DNA of 64,000 nt, from positions 1 through 64,000 of the forward strand of contig CAJUBP010000021.1 in the NCBI GenBank assembly GCA_910584585.1, read 5' to 3'. Position 1 is the first letter of the stretch. Every line of letters starts with the position of its first letter. Made by a program: the position numbers and the translations under genes. Positions 17,594 through 25,526 of the stretch are shown here, piece after piece. The notes below the pieces were generated by a model, which was not told where the DNA came from, ran no database searches, and saw only the letters and a program-made list of their open reading frames with translations. This stretch comes from an uncultured Lachnospiraceae bacterium. Lineage in GTDB: Bacteria; Bacillota; Clostridia; Lachnospirales; Lachnospiraceae.

Positions 17594-18896
17594 CACATTT
17601 CCAGAAATACGCGCTGTAAGGCGGCAATTCACTTCCTCCGCCGAAGTCGTGGGCTTTTCCGGTAATCAAGTCTTCTGCCATTCCGCATCCTGCGTCGAAA
17701 TGCGCCGTATAGGGTTCACTGTCCGCGTTGATGGCAACCAATACCCGTTCACTGTCTGTTTTCCGCTCAAAGATGCACTGTTTATTGGTCAGAACCACAG
17801 AACGGAAATCTCCGTAATTCAGCGCGTTGGAATTCTTCTTTGCCGCTGTCAGGCTGGCAATCCAGTCTGTCAGTTCGTTCCACTCTGGCTCGTCAAAGCT
17901 GGGACGCAGGCTGGGATCGCCGTTTTTCTTATCTCCTTCTACGCCCCATTCGCTGCCGTAGTAGACACAGGGAATGCCGGGCATGCCGAAAGCCAGCGCG
18001 TAAATCAGCGGCAGGTGGGACGGATTGCCCAAAATGGTGGCAATTCTGGAAACATCATGGTTGTCCACAAAGCTTAAGAGATGTTTTCCCTTGTACAGGG
18101 TCCAGTTTTCCGGTCCGAACTGGCGCAGCAGCGAGTGGTTGATCTCGAACATGTTCATGGAGTTGAAACTGGAGTGAAGGCCCTTGTAGCATTCGTAATT
18201 GGTGGCGGAATGCAGCATGGCGTCGTTGACCAGCTGGTTGTAATCGCCGTGGAGCATTTCTCCCACCAGGAAGAAATCTTCTTTCAGGCTGTCGCAGTGG
18301 CTGCGCAGTCTCCGGACAAAATCGTGATCCAGGCAATAAGCCACATCCAGGCGGAGTCCGTCAATATCCCATTCTTTGACCCAGAGATCAATGCTTTCCA
18401 GAAGATATTGGATGACTTCTTCATTTCTCAGGTTTAATTTGACCAGATCATAGTTGCCTTCCCAGCCTTCATACCATAATCCGTCGTTGTAATTGGAATT
18501 GCCGTTGAAATCAATGTGGAACCAGTCACGGTATCTGGAATTCTCCCGGTTCTGCAAAACATCCTGGAAGGCAAAGAATCCCCGGCCGGCATGGTTAAAC
18601 ACGCCGTCTAACACCACACGGATTCCAGCCTGATGGAGGGAATTGCACACTTCTTTGAAATCTTCATTGGTGCCCAGACGCACGTCGATTTTGCGGTAAT
18701 CCCTGGCGTTGTAGCCATGGGTGTCTGATTCAAACAGCGGAGAAAAATAGATGGCGTTCACTCCTAATTTCTCCAGATGGGGAATCCAGTCCTTCACCTT
18801 TAAAATCCGGTGCTCGCTGACGCCGTCATTTTCAAAGGGAGCGCCGCAAAATCCTAGGGGGTAAATCTGATAAAACACACTTTCGTAAGCCCACAT
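17586..18896 (-). CDS. GH13 alpha-glucosidase/amylase family protein
   Basis: The protein has 436 residues and all GH13 motifs: DGVFNH (97-102), GLRLDVAY with nucleophile Asp184, FFLVGEML with acid/base Glu213, and FVDNHD with Asp281. It lacks a signal peptide and starts directly with MWAYESVFYQIYPLGF, so it is cytoplasmic. Size and the FYQIYPLGF opening fit small intracellular maltodextrin-acting enzymes (neopullulanase/cyclomaltodextrinase-like, without the N-terminal domain). It would hydrolyse imported or stored alpha-glucans, in line with the glycogen phosphorylase at 26634. The exact bond and substrate cannot be told from sequence alone. A divergent promoter lies upstream. Confidence 0.85.
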   Translation of the reverse strand: MWAYESVFYQIYPLGFCGAPFENDGVSEHRILKVKDWIPHLEKLGVNAIYFSPLFESDTHGYNARDYRKIDVRLGTNEDFKEVCNSLHQAGIRVVLDGVFNHAGRGFFAFQDVLQNRENSRYRDWFHIDFNGNSNYNDGLWYEGWEGNYDLVKLNLRNEEVIQYLLESIDLWVKEWDIDGLRLDVAYCLDHDFVRRLRSHCDSLKEDFFLVGEMLHGDYNQLVNDAMLHSATNYECYKGLHSSFNSMNMFEINHSLLRQFGPENWTLYKGKHLLSFVDNHDVSRIATILGNPSHLPLIYALAFGMPGIPCVYYGSEWGVEGDKKNGDPSLRPSFDEPEWNELTDWIASLTAAKKNSNALNYGDFRSVVLTNKQCIFERKTDSERVLVAINADSEPYTAHFDAGCGMAEDLITGKAHDFGGGSELPPYSAYFWKCEK

Positions 18897-19024
18897 AATA
18901 TAAGCTCCTTTCTATTTACTGCCGTCATGCCAGTGCTCCATCCGAATAGGCCTGGGCCCGCATGGTTGTTCGGCAACATATCTCGTAACGATTCAGAATT
19001 TTCCAAGTGAAACAAGATAGTTTC

Positions 19025-19053
19025 ATTATAAAGAGAAATCTGCTGGATGACAA
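19025..19053 (-). promoter_or_regulatory. Promoter for the GH13 gene
   Basis: On the reverse strand TTGTCA (19053-19048), 17 bases and a perfect TATAAT (19030-19025). It leaves a leader of about 120 bases before the start codon. Confidence 0.65.
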
Positions 19054-19094
19054 TGGAAAAAGCTACAAAATTTTCTTGTGAAACAGGGAAAAAA

Positions 19095-19123
19095 TTGTAT
19101 TCTGAGAGGAAATACAGTATAAT
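19095..19123 (+). promoter_or_regulatory. Promoter for the truncated AAA-ATPase gene
   Basis: TTGTAT (19095-19100), 17 bases and TATAAT (19118-19123). It is divergent from the GH13 promoter, with the two -35 boxes about 40 bases apart. Confidence 0.65.
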
Positions 19124-19155
19124 ATGCATGAACAGGGCAAAAGGGAGGCATGGCC

Positions 19156-19911
19156 ATGGCAAGAAAAACAGGGATAGGGCACCAGAATTTTGAAACGGTG
19201 AGAATGAGAAATATTTTCTATGTGGATAAAACAGATTTTATTCGTGAGTGGTGGGAGGCTGATGACCCTGTAACGTTAATTGCGCGCCCCAGAAGGTTCG
19301 GCAAGACTTTGAATATGAGTATGACGGAACAGTTTTTTTCTGTGGAGTATAAAAACCGGGGAGATTTGTTTGAAGGGCTTTCTATTTGGAAAAATGAAAC
19401 ATTTCGTCATCTGCAGGGGACATATCCAGTGATTTTTTTAAGTTTTGCGGATATAAAAGAAACCAGTTATGATCAGATGAGGAAAAAATTGTGCAGAATT
19501 ATAAAGGCGCTATATAGCCAATATGATTTTCTTTTGAAAAGCGACGCGCTGAATGTGTGTGAGAAAAAGGAATTTCAAAATATATCTGTAACTATGGAAA
19601 GCAATGAAGTTTCTTATTCTCTGAAAACTCTGACGAATTATCTGTACCGCTATTATGGAAAAAAGGTGATCATTCTGCTGGATGAATATGATACCCCTAT
19701 GCAGGAAGCCTATGTCAGCGGTTATTGGGAAGAAGCAGTGGAATTAATCAGAGGTTACTTATCTGATACAGTAGATGCGGCTTTGCATCAGATTGAGAGA
19801 CAGAATTATGAAGCCGCTCTGATGTCCAGAGGGGTTCCGGGGGAAATGATACGGAAATACGGATTTGCCTTTTGCGGCAAAAGAGTGTTGATAGGAGGAA
19901 AAGAAACATGA
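19156..19911 (+). CDS. AAA-ATPase-like protein with internal in-frame deletion
   Basis: The protein has 251 residues. ATG 19156 is eight bases after GGGAGG and fits better than ATG 19150, which is too close. The N-terminal ATPase part is intact: YVDKTDFIREWW, Walker A-like RPRRFGKT and Walker B IILLDEYDTPM. After VELIRGY it jumps directly to ALHQIERQNYEAALMSRG and IRKYGFAFCGKRVLI, which is the last ~45 residues of the usual C-terminal nuclease domain. Compared with the 500+ residue family norm about 270 residues are absent, including the catalytic Asp/Glu-x-Lys region. Probably a non-functional deletion derivative; the frame is still open and the next gene is translationally coupled. Confidence 0.75.
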   Translation: MARKTGIGHQNFETVRMRNIFYVDKTDFIREWWEADDPVTLIARPRRFGKTLNMSMTEQFFSVEYKNRGDLFEGLSIWKNETFRHLQGTYPVIFLSFADIKETSYDQMRKKLCRIIKALYSQYDFLLKSDALNVCEKKEFQNISVTMESNEVSYSLKTLTNYLYRYYGKKVIILLDEYDTPMQEAYVSGYWEEAVELIRGYLSDTVDAALHQIERQNYEAALMSRGVPGEMIRKYGFAFCGKRVLIGGKET

Positions 19912-21035
19912 CAATACAGGACATACGTTTTTCCATGCACAGCTTTGATGAGGCAGTATATTTGGGAACAGAACTGGAAGCTTCAGGAGAAAGGCTGCTG
20001 TTGGCAGGCGTTTTTCGGAAAGAAAACAGCGTGACGCTCTGTCTTTTTGCAGAGGATGAGGATGTCACCCAGCTGCAGAAAGAACGGGTGAAAATGGAAA
20101 AGAAGCGCCAGCGGGGGACATTAACGCTGCGGGATGAGAAAATGCTGAATCTGAAAGAGGATGGGAACAACCTGATGGAACTCATTCGGGGAATCCGGGT
20201 CAATGGAAAGGAATATGAGTTTCGCAGTGGAAGCGCAGGAAGGATGGAGGAATATAATCTGGAAGGACGGTGCCTTGTGTATCATTTGCTGGAGCATGGG
20301 GTTTCTTTCGGTTTTCTGGAAGAACGGCCCCTGTCGATGGTGCAGTATATGGCGATGGAATTGGAAGGAGAGTATGACAGGATTCCTTTTTCGGAACAGG
20401 AGTTGGAAGACCTTGCGTTCCTGACAGCGCCCCGGCATTATCATGTCCCGGTGAATCAGAAAATGAAATTGAAGATAGGGACGCAGGATGGAAAAATGCG
20501 TAAGTTTACAGATACCCATAGGGAGCGCCAGACAGCGGAGGATGGGGAAATGCGCAAATTTACAGATGCCCGGGAGCGCCGGGCGGCAGAGGACGCAAAA
20601 GGGAAGCATTGCGGTAAGCAGCGGAGGGAAATCCCATATTGCATCAATGAGATTGAATTGACGGATACCTTTTCCGAATTCAAAGAACGGTATGACAGAA
20701 TGCTGGCGGAGCAGGATTCTGAGGAAACTGGTTTTTCCCGGGAAGATTATGAGATGTTTATGGAGCATCTGCGGGAAATCTGCCCTCCGGGAATGCGGAA
20801 TCTGCAGATAGCCTATGAATGTGAAGAGGCTTCTCTGGAATTCTGCACGAAACAGCAGCTGCAGGAAAAGGTAAAGAGCCGCAGTGGGGCAACCGCTTTC
20901 TTTCTGGCGGGCAAATCCGGCAAAAAGAAAGGGATGCACGGCATAGACATGAAAATTTGTCTGATTCAGTATCCGGTGAAAGCGGATATTTCAGAAATTG
21001 AGCTTGAGCTGCTGAGCGCTTATGTGCAGGAGTGA
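19908..21035 (+). CDS. Hypothetical protein coupled to the ATPase remnant
   Basis: The protein has 375 residues. ATG 19908 overlaps the upstream stop (ATGA), and TAGGAGG lies just before it. I do not recognise a family. It has no signal peptide or membrane segment. The N-terminal ~190 residues look like a mixed alpha/beta fold, with an acidic patch (LFAEDEDVTQLQKERVKMEKKR). Residues about 200-235 contain an imperfect internal repeat (GKMRKFTDTHRERQTAED, GEMRKFTDARERRAAED), a charged linker. A C-terminal domain of about 140 residues ends ISEIELELLSAYVQE. Coupling with the ATPase suggests a shared history, but its role is unknown. Confidence 0.6.
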   Translation: MTIQDIRFSMHSFDEAVYLGTELEASGERLLLAGVFRKENSVTLCLFAEDEDVTQLQKERVKMEKKRQRGTLTLRDEKMLNLKEDGNNLMELIRGIRVNGKEYEFRSGSAGRMEEYNLEGRCLVYHLLEHGVSFGFLEERPLSMVQYMAMELEGEYDRIPFSEQELEDLAFLTAPRHYHVPVNQKMKLKIGTQDGKMRKFTDTHRERQTAEDGEMRKFTDARERRAAEDAKGKHCGKQRREIPYCINEIELTDTFSEFKERYDRMLAEQDSEETGFSREDYEMFMEHLREICPPGMRNLQIAYECEEASLEFCTKQQLQEKVKSRSGATAFFLAGKSGKKKGMHGIDMKICLIQYPVKADISEIELELLSAYVQE

Positions 21036-21051
21036 GCCCGGCAAAGCGGCG

Positions 21052-21870
21052 TTATTTGGAATTCTCTTTCCCCATTTTCCTGGACTTTTCCACACAGGCC
21101 CGCTGAGCTTTGATGACGGCGTTGCGCATCCCCTGCTCTTCCAATACAGCCACAGCTTCAATGGTTGTGCCGCCGGGAGAGCATACCGCGTCTTTTAACG
21201 CGCCGGGGTGGGCGTTTGTCTCCAGCACCATTTTGGCAGAGCCAAGGACCGCCTGGGCGGCGAATTTATAAGCCTGTGGCCGGGGCATTCCGTCTGCCAC
21301 CGCAGCGTCTGCCATAGCCTCGATAAACAAATAGACATAGGCAGGGGATGAGCCGGAGACTCCCACTACAACGTCGATCATGGATTCAGGGACAACCTCG
21401 CAGGCGCCGAAGCTTTCGAAGATGGAAATTACTTCCGCCAGCTCTTCGTTGCTTACATGTTTGTTGGGGCTGAGGGCGCTCATGGCCGCTCCCACCAGGG
21501 CCGGGGTATTGGGCATTGCGCGCACCAGCCGGAGGGGCTTCCCGAATCGGGATTCAATGGCCTCAATGGATTGCCCGGCGGCGATGGACACCAGAAGAGT
21601 ATCGCAGCGGATGCTGTCTTTGATGTCCGCGATCACCTCCGGGAGAATATGGGGTTTTACGGCCAGAAAAAGAATATCTGCCGTTTCCGCCGTTTTCTTG
21701 TTGTTATCTGTGGCGCAAACGCCAAAGCGTTCCTGCAGGAAGCGGCGTGTCTCTTCCAGCTTATCGCTGGCGATTATCTGGTCCTTCGGGGTAAGGCCGG
21801 ACTTAAGAATCCCCCCGATGATGGCGCTTGCCATATTGCCGCCGCCGATAAATCCAATGATTTTATTCAT
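21052..21870 (-). CDS. proC: Pyrroline-5-carboxylate reductase
   Basis: The protein has 272 residues, the usual size. It opens with a Rossmann motif (IIGFIGGGNMASAIIGG) for NAD(P)H, followed by FLAVKPHILPEV, VRAMPNTPALVG and the C-terminal signature GSSPAYVYLFIEAMADAAV ... SPGGTTIEAVAVLEE. The enzyme reduces 1-pyrroline-5-carboxylate to proline in the cytoplasm, the last step of proline synthesis. It is a single gene, convergent with the hypothetical gene at 19908 (17 bases apart), and has its own promoter. Confidence 0.95.
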   Translation of the reverse strand: MNKIIGFIGGGNMASAIIGGILKSGLTPKDQIIASDKLEETRRFLQERFGVCATDNNKKTAETADILFLAVKPHILPEVIADIKDSIRCDTLLVSIAAGQSIEAIESRFGKPLRLVRAMPNTPALVGAAMSALSPNKHVSNEELAEVISIFESFGACEVVPESMIDVVVGVSGSSPAYVYLFIEAMADAAVADGMPRPQAYKFAAQAVLGSAKMVLETNAHPGALKDAVCSPGGTTIEAVAVLEEQGMRNAVIKAQRACVEKSRKMGKENSK

Positions 21871-21909
21871 AATCTGTACCTCCCTGATTTGAAAAATTTT
21901 GTTCTGCTA

Positions 21910-21939
21910 TTTATACTTGCGGGTATATGTATTTGCCAA
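21910..21939 (-). promoter_or_regulatory. Promoter for proC
   Basis: Reverse strand TTGGCA (21939-21934), 18 bases, TATAAA (21915-21910). About 40 bases before the start codon. Confidence 0.55.
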
Positions 21940-21965
21940 ATGATTTGCTGTACAGTTTCTTAATC

Positions 21966-22133
21966 TTAATAAGGAACTGTCAAGAAATAACTTTTAATAT
22001 TGCTTGTCTTTTTCTTCGAGAGCACCACTCAAAAATCAGTTACATAGCCCGCTATGCGCCTGATTTTCGAGCAGCACTCTCAAAGAAAAATCCTACGCAC
22101 TATTTAAAAGTTATTTCTTGACAATTCCTAAGA
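21966..22133. repeat. Dispersed palindromic element, long MITE-like form (site 2)
   Basis: The same end sequence as the element at 17481 opens this one (AAGGAACTGTCAAGAAATAA, then CTTTTAA) and its inverse closes it about 165 bases later with two changes. The interior is itself a long imperfect hairpin: CTTTTTCTTCGAGAG against CTCTCAAAGAAAAA, and AAAATCAG against CTGATTTT. No protein is encoded. This accounts for most of the gap between proC and the threonine aldolase; 22134-22309 shows nothing else beyond the ribosome binding site of the next gene. Confidence 0.8.
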
Positions 22134-22309
22134 CGGAAATCTGCCGGCAAATGATTTGGCTCACGGGTATATCATAACAGCAGAACCGGAATTACGCAAG
22201 AGAGAGGAGAGCAGAGATTCTATTTTCAGTACGCAGGCAGCCTAGAGCGTTTCGAATTGCTGTCCCCTCTGAAAAAGTGATATTTTACCTGACATAAGGA
22301 GGAAAACCA

Positions 22310-23335
22310 ATGATTTCTTTTGAAAATGATTATACTACAGGAGCCCACCCCAAAATTCTGCAGCGTTTGTCAGAGACAAATTTAGAGGCAGTAACCGGAT
22401 ATGGGATGGATCCCTATTGTGAAAGCGCGCGGGAAAAAATCAGAAAATCCTGCGGCTGCCCCGAAGCGGAGGTGTTTTTTCTGGTGGGAGGCACTCAGAC
22501 CAACGCAGTTGTAATTTCTGCCATGCTGAAAGGTTATGAAGGAGTTGTTGCTGCCGAGACGGGCCATATCAATGTCCATGAAGCTGGAGCCATTGAATGC
22601 GTCGGACATAAAGTTCTCGCTCTGCCGGAGCATTCCGGTAAAATAGATCCGGGCGAGCTGGAGACGCTGCTTGAGAACTTCTATCAGGATGAATCCTATG
22701 AACATATGGTATTCCCGGGAATGGTATATGTGTCTCATCCCACGGAATTCGGGACGCTGTACCGAAAAGGAGAACTGGAAGCCATTGCGGAAATCTGCCG
22801 GAACTACCATATGCCGCTGTTTTTGGACGGCGCGCGGCTGGGATATGGGCTGATGAGCCGGGAAAGTGATATGACACTTGAGGATATTGCCGGCATTTGC
22901 GATGTATTTTACATTGGGGGCACTAAGGTGGGAGCGTTATGCGGGGAAGCAGTGGTATTTCCCCGTAAAAACGCGCCGAAGCATTTCCTTACGACAGCAA
23001 AGCAGCATGGCGCCCTGCTGGCCAAGGGACGGCTGTTGGGAATACAATTTGACGCCCTGTTTACGGACAATCTGTATCTGGACGCAGGCCGTCACGGGAT
23101 AGAGATGGCGGAGCGGCTGAAAACGGTTTTAAAAGAGAAAGAATGCGTTTTTTACCTGGAATCTCCCACCAACCAGCAGTTTATTATTGTAGAAGACAGC
23201 CTGGCGGAAGAACTGAGGAAGCATGTGGGCTTTAGCGTCTGGGAGAAGCCGGACGAAGAGCATACGGTGATAAGGCTTGTTACAAGCTGGTCTACCAGGC
23301 CGGAGGAGATAGAGAGGCTGGGGGAATTGCTGTAA
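22310..23335 (+). CDS. Low-specificity L-threonine aldolase family protein
   Basis: The protein has 341 residues; the start follows ATAAGGAGG. It is a fold-type I PLP enzyme of the beta-eliminating lyase/threonine aldolase group. FENDYTTGAHP at the N-terminus, LVGGTQTNAVV, GHINVHEAGAIE, LFLDGARLGYG (Asp that contacts the pyridine nitrogen) and YIGGTKVGALCG, where Lys206 should form the Schiff base. The reaction cleaves threonine or allo-threonine to glycine and acetaldehyde. Stereospecificity cannot be read from the sequence. Confidence 0.85.
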   Translation: MISFENDYTTGAHPKILQRLSETNLEAVTGYGMDPYCESAREKIRKSCGCPEAEVFFLVGGTQTNAVVISAMLKGYEGVVAAETGHINVHEAGAIECVGHKVLALPEHSGKIDPGELETLLENFYQDESYEHMVFPGMVYVSHPTEFGTLYRKGELEAIAEICRNYHMPLFLDGARLGYGLMSRESDMTLEDIAGICDVFYIGGTKVGALCGEAVVFPRKNAPKHFLTTAKQHGALLAKGRLLGIQFDALFTDNLYLDAGRHGIEMAERLKTVLKEKECVFYLESPTNQQFIIVEDSLAEELRKHVGFSVWEKPDEEHTVIRLVTSWSTRPEEIERLGELL

Positions 23336-23393
23336 ATACAGGATACCGTCATGATCTGCAATGAAATAGAAGTGGAAGGGGTGAGTGATTATC

Positions 23394-24494
23394 ATGGCAG
23401 TACAGAGAACTGGTATATCCCATAATTTGTTGATTTGTCCGGGTGAAACTCTTGCTGAGGTTTTGGAAGAAAGAGGTATTACCCAGGCGGAATTGGCGGC
23501 AGGGACAGGCGTTTCCACAGCTTATGTCAATAACATTATAAAGGGAAAAAAGGGGATTTCGGCAAAGTTTGCCATGGGATTAGAATATGCGCTGAATGTC
23601 CCGAAATCTTTTTGGCTGAATTTGCAGGCGAATTATGATTCGGAATTATTGGAATTGAATGAAGGGCAGACAATTATAGAAGAAGAAAGAACTGCAAGAG
23701 ATGAATTGGCGGAAATAGTAAAATATTTACGCCAGAAAGGGCTCATTCCAATGCGAGAGAAGAAAGACGATTCTATTTTATCGCTGCGAAAAGTTTTGCA
23801 GATCAGCAATATTGCCAATTTGAAGAATATAATTCCCGCAGGGGCTTTCCGAATGCCGTCTACTCAATCAGCAAATTCATATGTTCTTGGAGCATGGATT
23901 CGGTTATGCCAGATGAAAGGTGACAGAAATCTTACCAGTTGTTTTGATGTAAAGCAGTCAGGAAAACTGATTGCGGAAATGAAACGGATTATGATGCAAA
24001 ATCATGCAGGATTTCAATATGAATTAAGGGAAACAATGGGAGATTATGGAATAGATTTTACAATTATGAAGAATTTCAGGGGCGCGCCGGTGCAAGGGTA
24101 TATTTCTCAAAAAAGTGATGGGACCTTTCAGATGGTTTTGACGCTCAGGGGAGCCTTTGCTGATATCTTTTGGTTTTCCTTGTTTCATGAGCTGGGACAT
24201 ATTGTGAATGGAGATATTGGAAAAGCTTCTAAATTTGTAGATGATGGAAGTGACAGAGAAAAAGAGTTTGCAGCAGATTGTTTTGCAAGAGATGCATTGT
24301 TAGAGCCGGTAAGCTACAGGAATTTTATTAAGAAGGAAGACTTTTCCATTGAGGCAATAGAGAATTACGCGTCTTCACAGAATGTAATGCCGTATATTGT
24401 AATCGGCAGACTTCAAAAAGAGAAATACTTAGATTACCGAAGTTTTAGCAGCAGCAAATTAAGATATAAATGGTCAGAGCCAGACAACGGATAA
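23394..24494 (+). CDS. XRE-type HTH plus ImmA/IrrE-like metallopeptidase
   Basis: The protein has 366 residues from ATG 23394; a GTG at 23385 is also possible but too close to the GGAAGGGG. The N-terminus (about 10-75) is a HigA-like helix-turn-helix (LAEVLEERGITQAELAAGTGVS). The C-terminal half holds FHELGHIVNGD, a zinc HExxH motif (His265, Glu266, His269), with a downstream EKEFAADCFARD, as in the COG2856 ImmA/IrrE family. Proteins that fuse both domains are common stand-alone regulators or antitoxin-like elements in Firmicutes and prophages; ImmA cleaves repressors. No toxin gene is adjacent. A strong terminator follows. Confidence 0.8.
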   Translation: MAVQRTGISHNLLICPGETLAEVLEERGITQAELAAGTGVSTAYVNNIIKGKKGISAKFAMGLEYALNVPKSFWLNLQANYDSELLELNEGQTIIEEERTARDELAEIVKYLRQKGLIPMREKKDDSILSLRKVLQISNIANLKNIIPAGAFRMPSTQSANSYVLGAWIRLCQMKGDRNLTSCFDVKQSGKLIAEMKRIMMQNHAGFQYELRETMGDYGIDFTIMKNFRGAPVQGYISQKSDGTFQMVLTLRGAFADIFWFSLFHELGHIVNGDIGKASKFVDDGSDREKEFAADCFARDALLEPVSYRNFIKKEDFSIEAIENYASSQNVMPYIVIGRLQKEKYLDYRSFSSSKLRYKWSEPDNG

Positions 24495-24495
24495 A

Positions 24496-24530
24496 AAACC
24501 CGGCAGAACTAATGGCGTTCTGCCGGGTTT
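24496..24530 (+). terminator. Rho-independent terminator
   Basis: Perfect arms AAACCCGGCAGAAC and GTTCTGCCGGGTTT around seven bases, directly after the stop codon of the XRE/ImmA gene. It can also act on the reverse strand for the crotonase gene. Confidence 0.9.
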
Positions 24531-24540
24531 AATCTGGTAA

Positions 24541-24564
24541 ATTTATTTCTGTACAGTTCCTTAA
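24541..24564. repeat. Dispersed palindromic element, half copy (site 3)
   Basis: TTTATTTCTGTACAGTTCCT then TAA: one arm of the repeat family, between the terminator and the 3' end of the crotonase gene. Confidence 0.7.
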
Positions 24565-24583
24565 AGCGAACAAGCATGGAATC

Positions 24584-25378
24584 CTAGAAATCTGTCAAAT
24601 CAGCAGCTCTTCTCTCCAGGAAAGCAGTCATGCCTTCTGTCTTGTCATGGGTAGAGCAGGTAATGCCGAACAGATTTGCTTCCATTTCCACTGCGTTCTT
24701 GATATCCATGTCATATCCGTTGTTGATGGCAGCCTTTGCGATTGAAACAGCATAGCTTCCCTTGGAGATAATCTTGGAAGCCATCTTCTTAGCGGTATCC
24801 ATCAATTCTTCTTTGGCAACCACTTTGTTGACCAGGCCGATTCTGTATGCTTCCGCTGCGTCGATGTTGTCGCAGGTGAAGATCAGTTCTTTGGCGCGGC
24901 CCATGCCTACCAGACGGGCAAGTCTCTGTGTTCCGCCGAATCCAGGGATAATGCCAAGGCCTGTTTCAGGCTGAGCGAAAGTAGCGTTGTCAGCGGCAAT
25001 GCGGATGTCGCATGCCATGGCGATTTCACATCCGCCGCCCAAAGCAAATCCGTTAACGGCAGCGATGGTAACCTGACGCATATTCATCAGTTTGAAGAAC
25101 GGTTCAGCAGCTTTCATGCCGAAAGCCCGTGCCTGGGCAGCGGAGAAATTCACCATCTCAGCGATATCAGCGCCGGCTACGAAAGATTTGTATGGGTTGT
25201 CCTTCTTGTCCGGACCGCCGGTTAAGATTACAACTTTTACGTCATCTCTTGCTTCGATTTCTGTCAATGCAGTATTCAGTTCGTCTAATGTCTCACTGTT
25301 TAAAGCGTTCAATGCGCCTGGTCTGCTGATGGTTAAAACTGCAATCTGATCCGCTACGTCTAACTTTAAATTGTTCAT
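24584..25378 (-). CDS. crt: Short-chain enoyl-CoA hydratase (crotonase)
   Basis: The protein has 264 residues with the crotonase fold. SFVAGADIAEM and NGFALGGGCEIAMACDIRIA form the oxyanion hole; catalytic Glu positions lie in GGGCEIAMA and in FAQPETGLGIIPGFGGTQRL. It would hydrate crotonyl-CoA to 3-hydroxybutyryl-CoA or run in reverse in butyrate formation. In most butyrate-producing Clostridia crt stands with thl, hbd, bcd and etfAB; here it is alone. A strong promoter with a palindrome over its -35 box precedes it. Confidence 0.9.
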   Translation of the reverse strand: MNNLKLDVADQIAVLTISRPGALNALNSETLDELNTALTEIEARDDVKVVILTGGPDKKDNPYKSFVAGADIAEMVNFSAAQARAFGMKAAEPFFKLMNMRQVTIAAVNGFALGGGCEIAMACDIRIAADNATFAQPETGLGIIPGFGGTQRLARLVGMGRAKELIFTCDNIDAAEAYRIGLVNKVVAKEELMDTAKKMASKIISKGSYAVSIAKAAINNGYDMDIKNAVEMEANLFGITCSTHDKTEGMTAFLERRAADLTDF

Positions 25379-25428
25379 GTGTAGAACCCTCCTGAAAATA
25401 TGTAATATTATGGTTTCTTTGTACTTTA

Positions 25429-25457
25429 AATATAGTACTTTGACAAAATTTTGTCAA
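25429..25457 (-). promoter_or_regulatory. Promoter with overlapping palindrome for crt
   Basis: Reverse strand TTGACA (25457-25452), 17 bases, TATATT (25434-25429). TTGACAAAATTTTGTCAA (25440-25457) is a perfect 18-base palindrome that covers the -35 box. It resembles the redox regulator Rex site (TTGTTAANNNNTTAACAA) in arm spacing but differs at four positions. Confidence 0.65.
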
Positions 25458-25496
25458 TAAGGAAAGCAAATTCACGATAGGAAAAAGTTAGGAATG

Positions 25497-25526
25497 ATTC
25501 GCAGGTTATTTCTGAACAGTTCCTTA
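25497..25526. repeat. Dispersed palindromic element, half copy (site 4)
   Basis: GGTTATTTCTGAACAGTTCC then TTA. The TTA is also the stop codon (TAA on the reverse strand) of the AraC-type gene, so the element has replaced or formed the gene end. Confidence 0.7.

Noticed and set aside
22134..22309. Riboswitch before the threonine aldolase gene
   Set aside because: No known conserved riboswitch core could be made out in this stretch.
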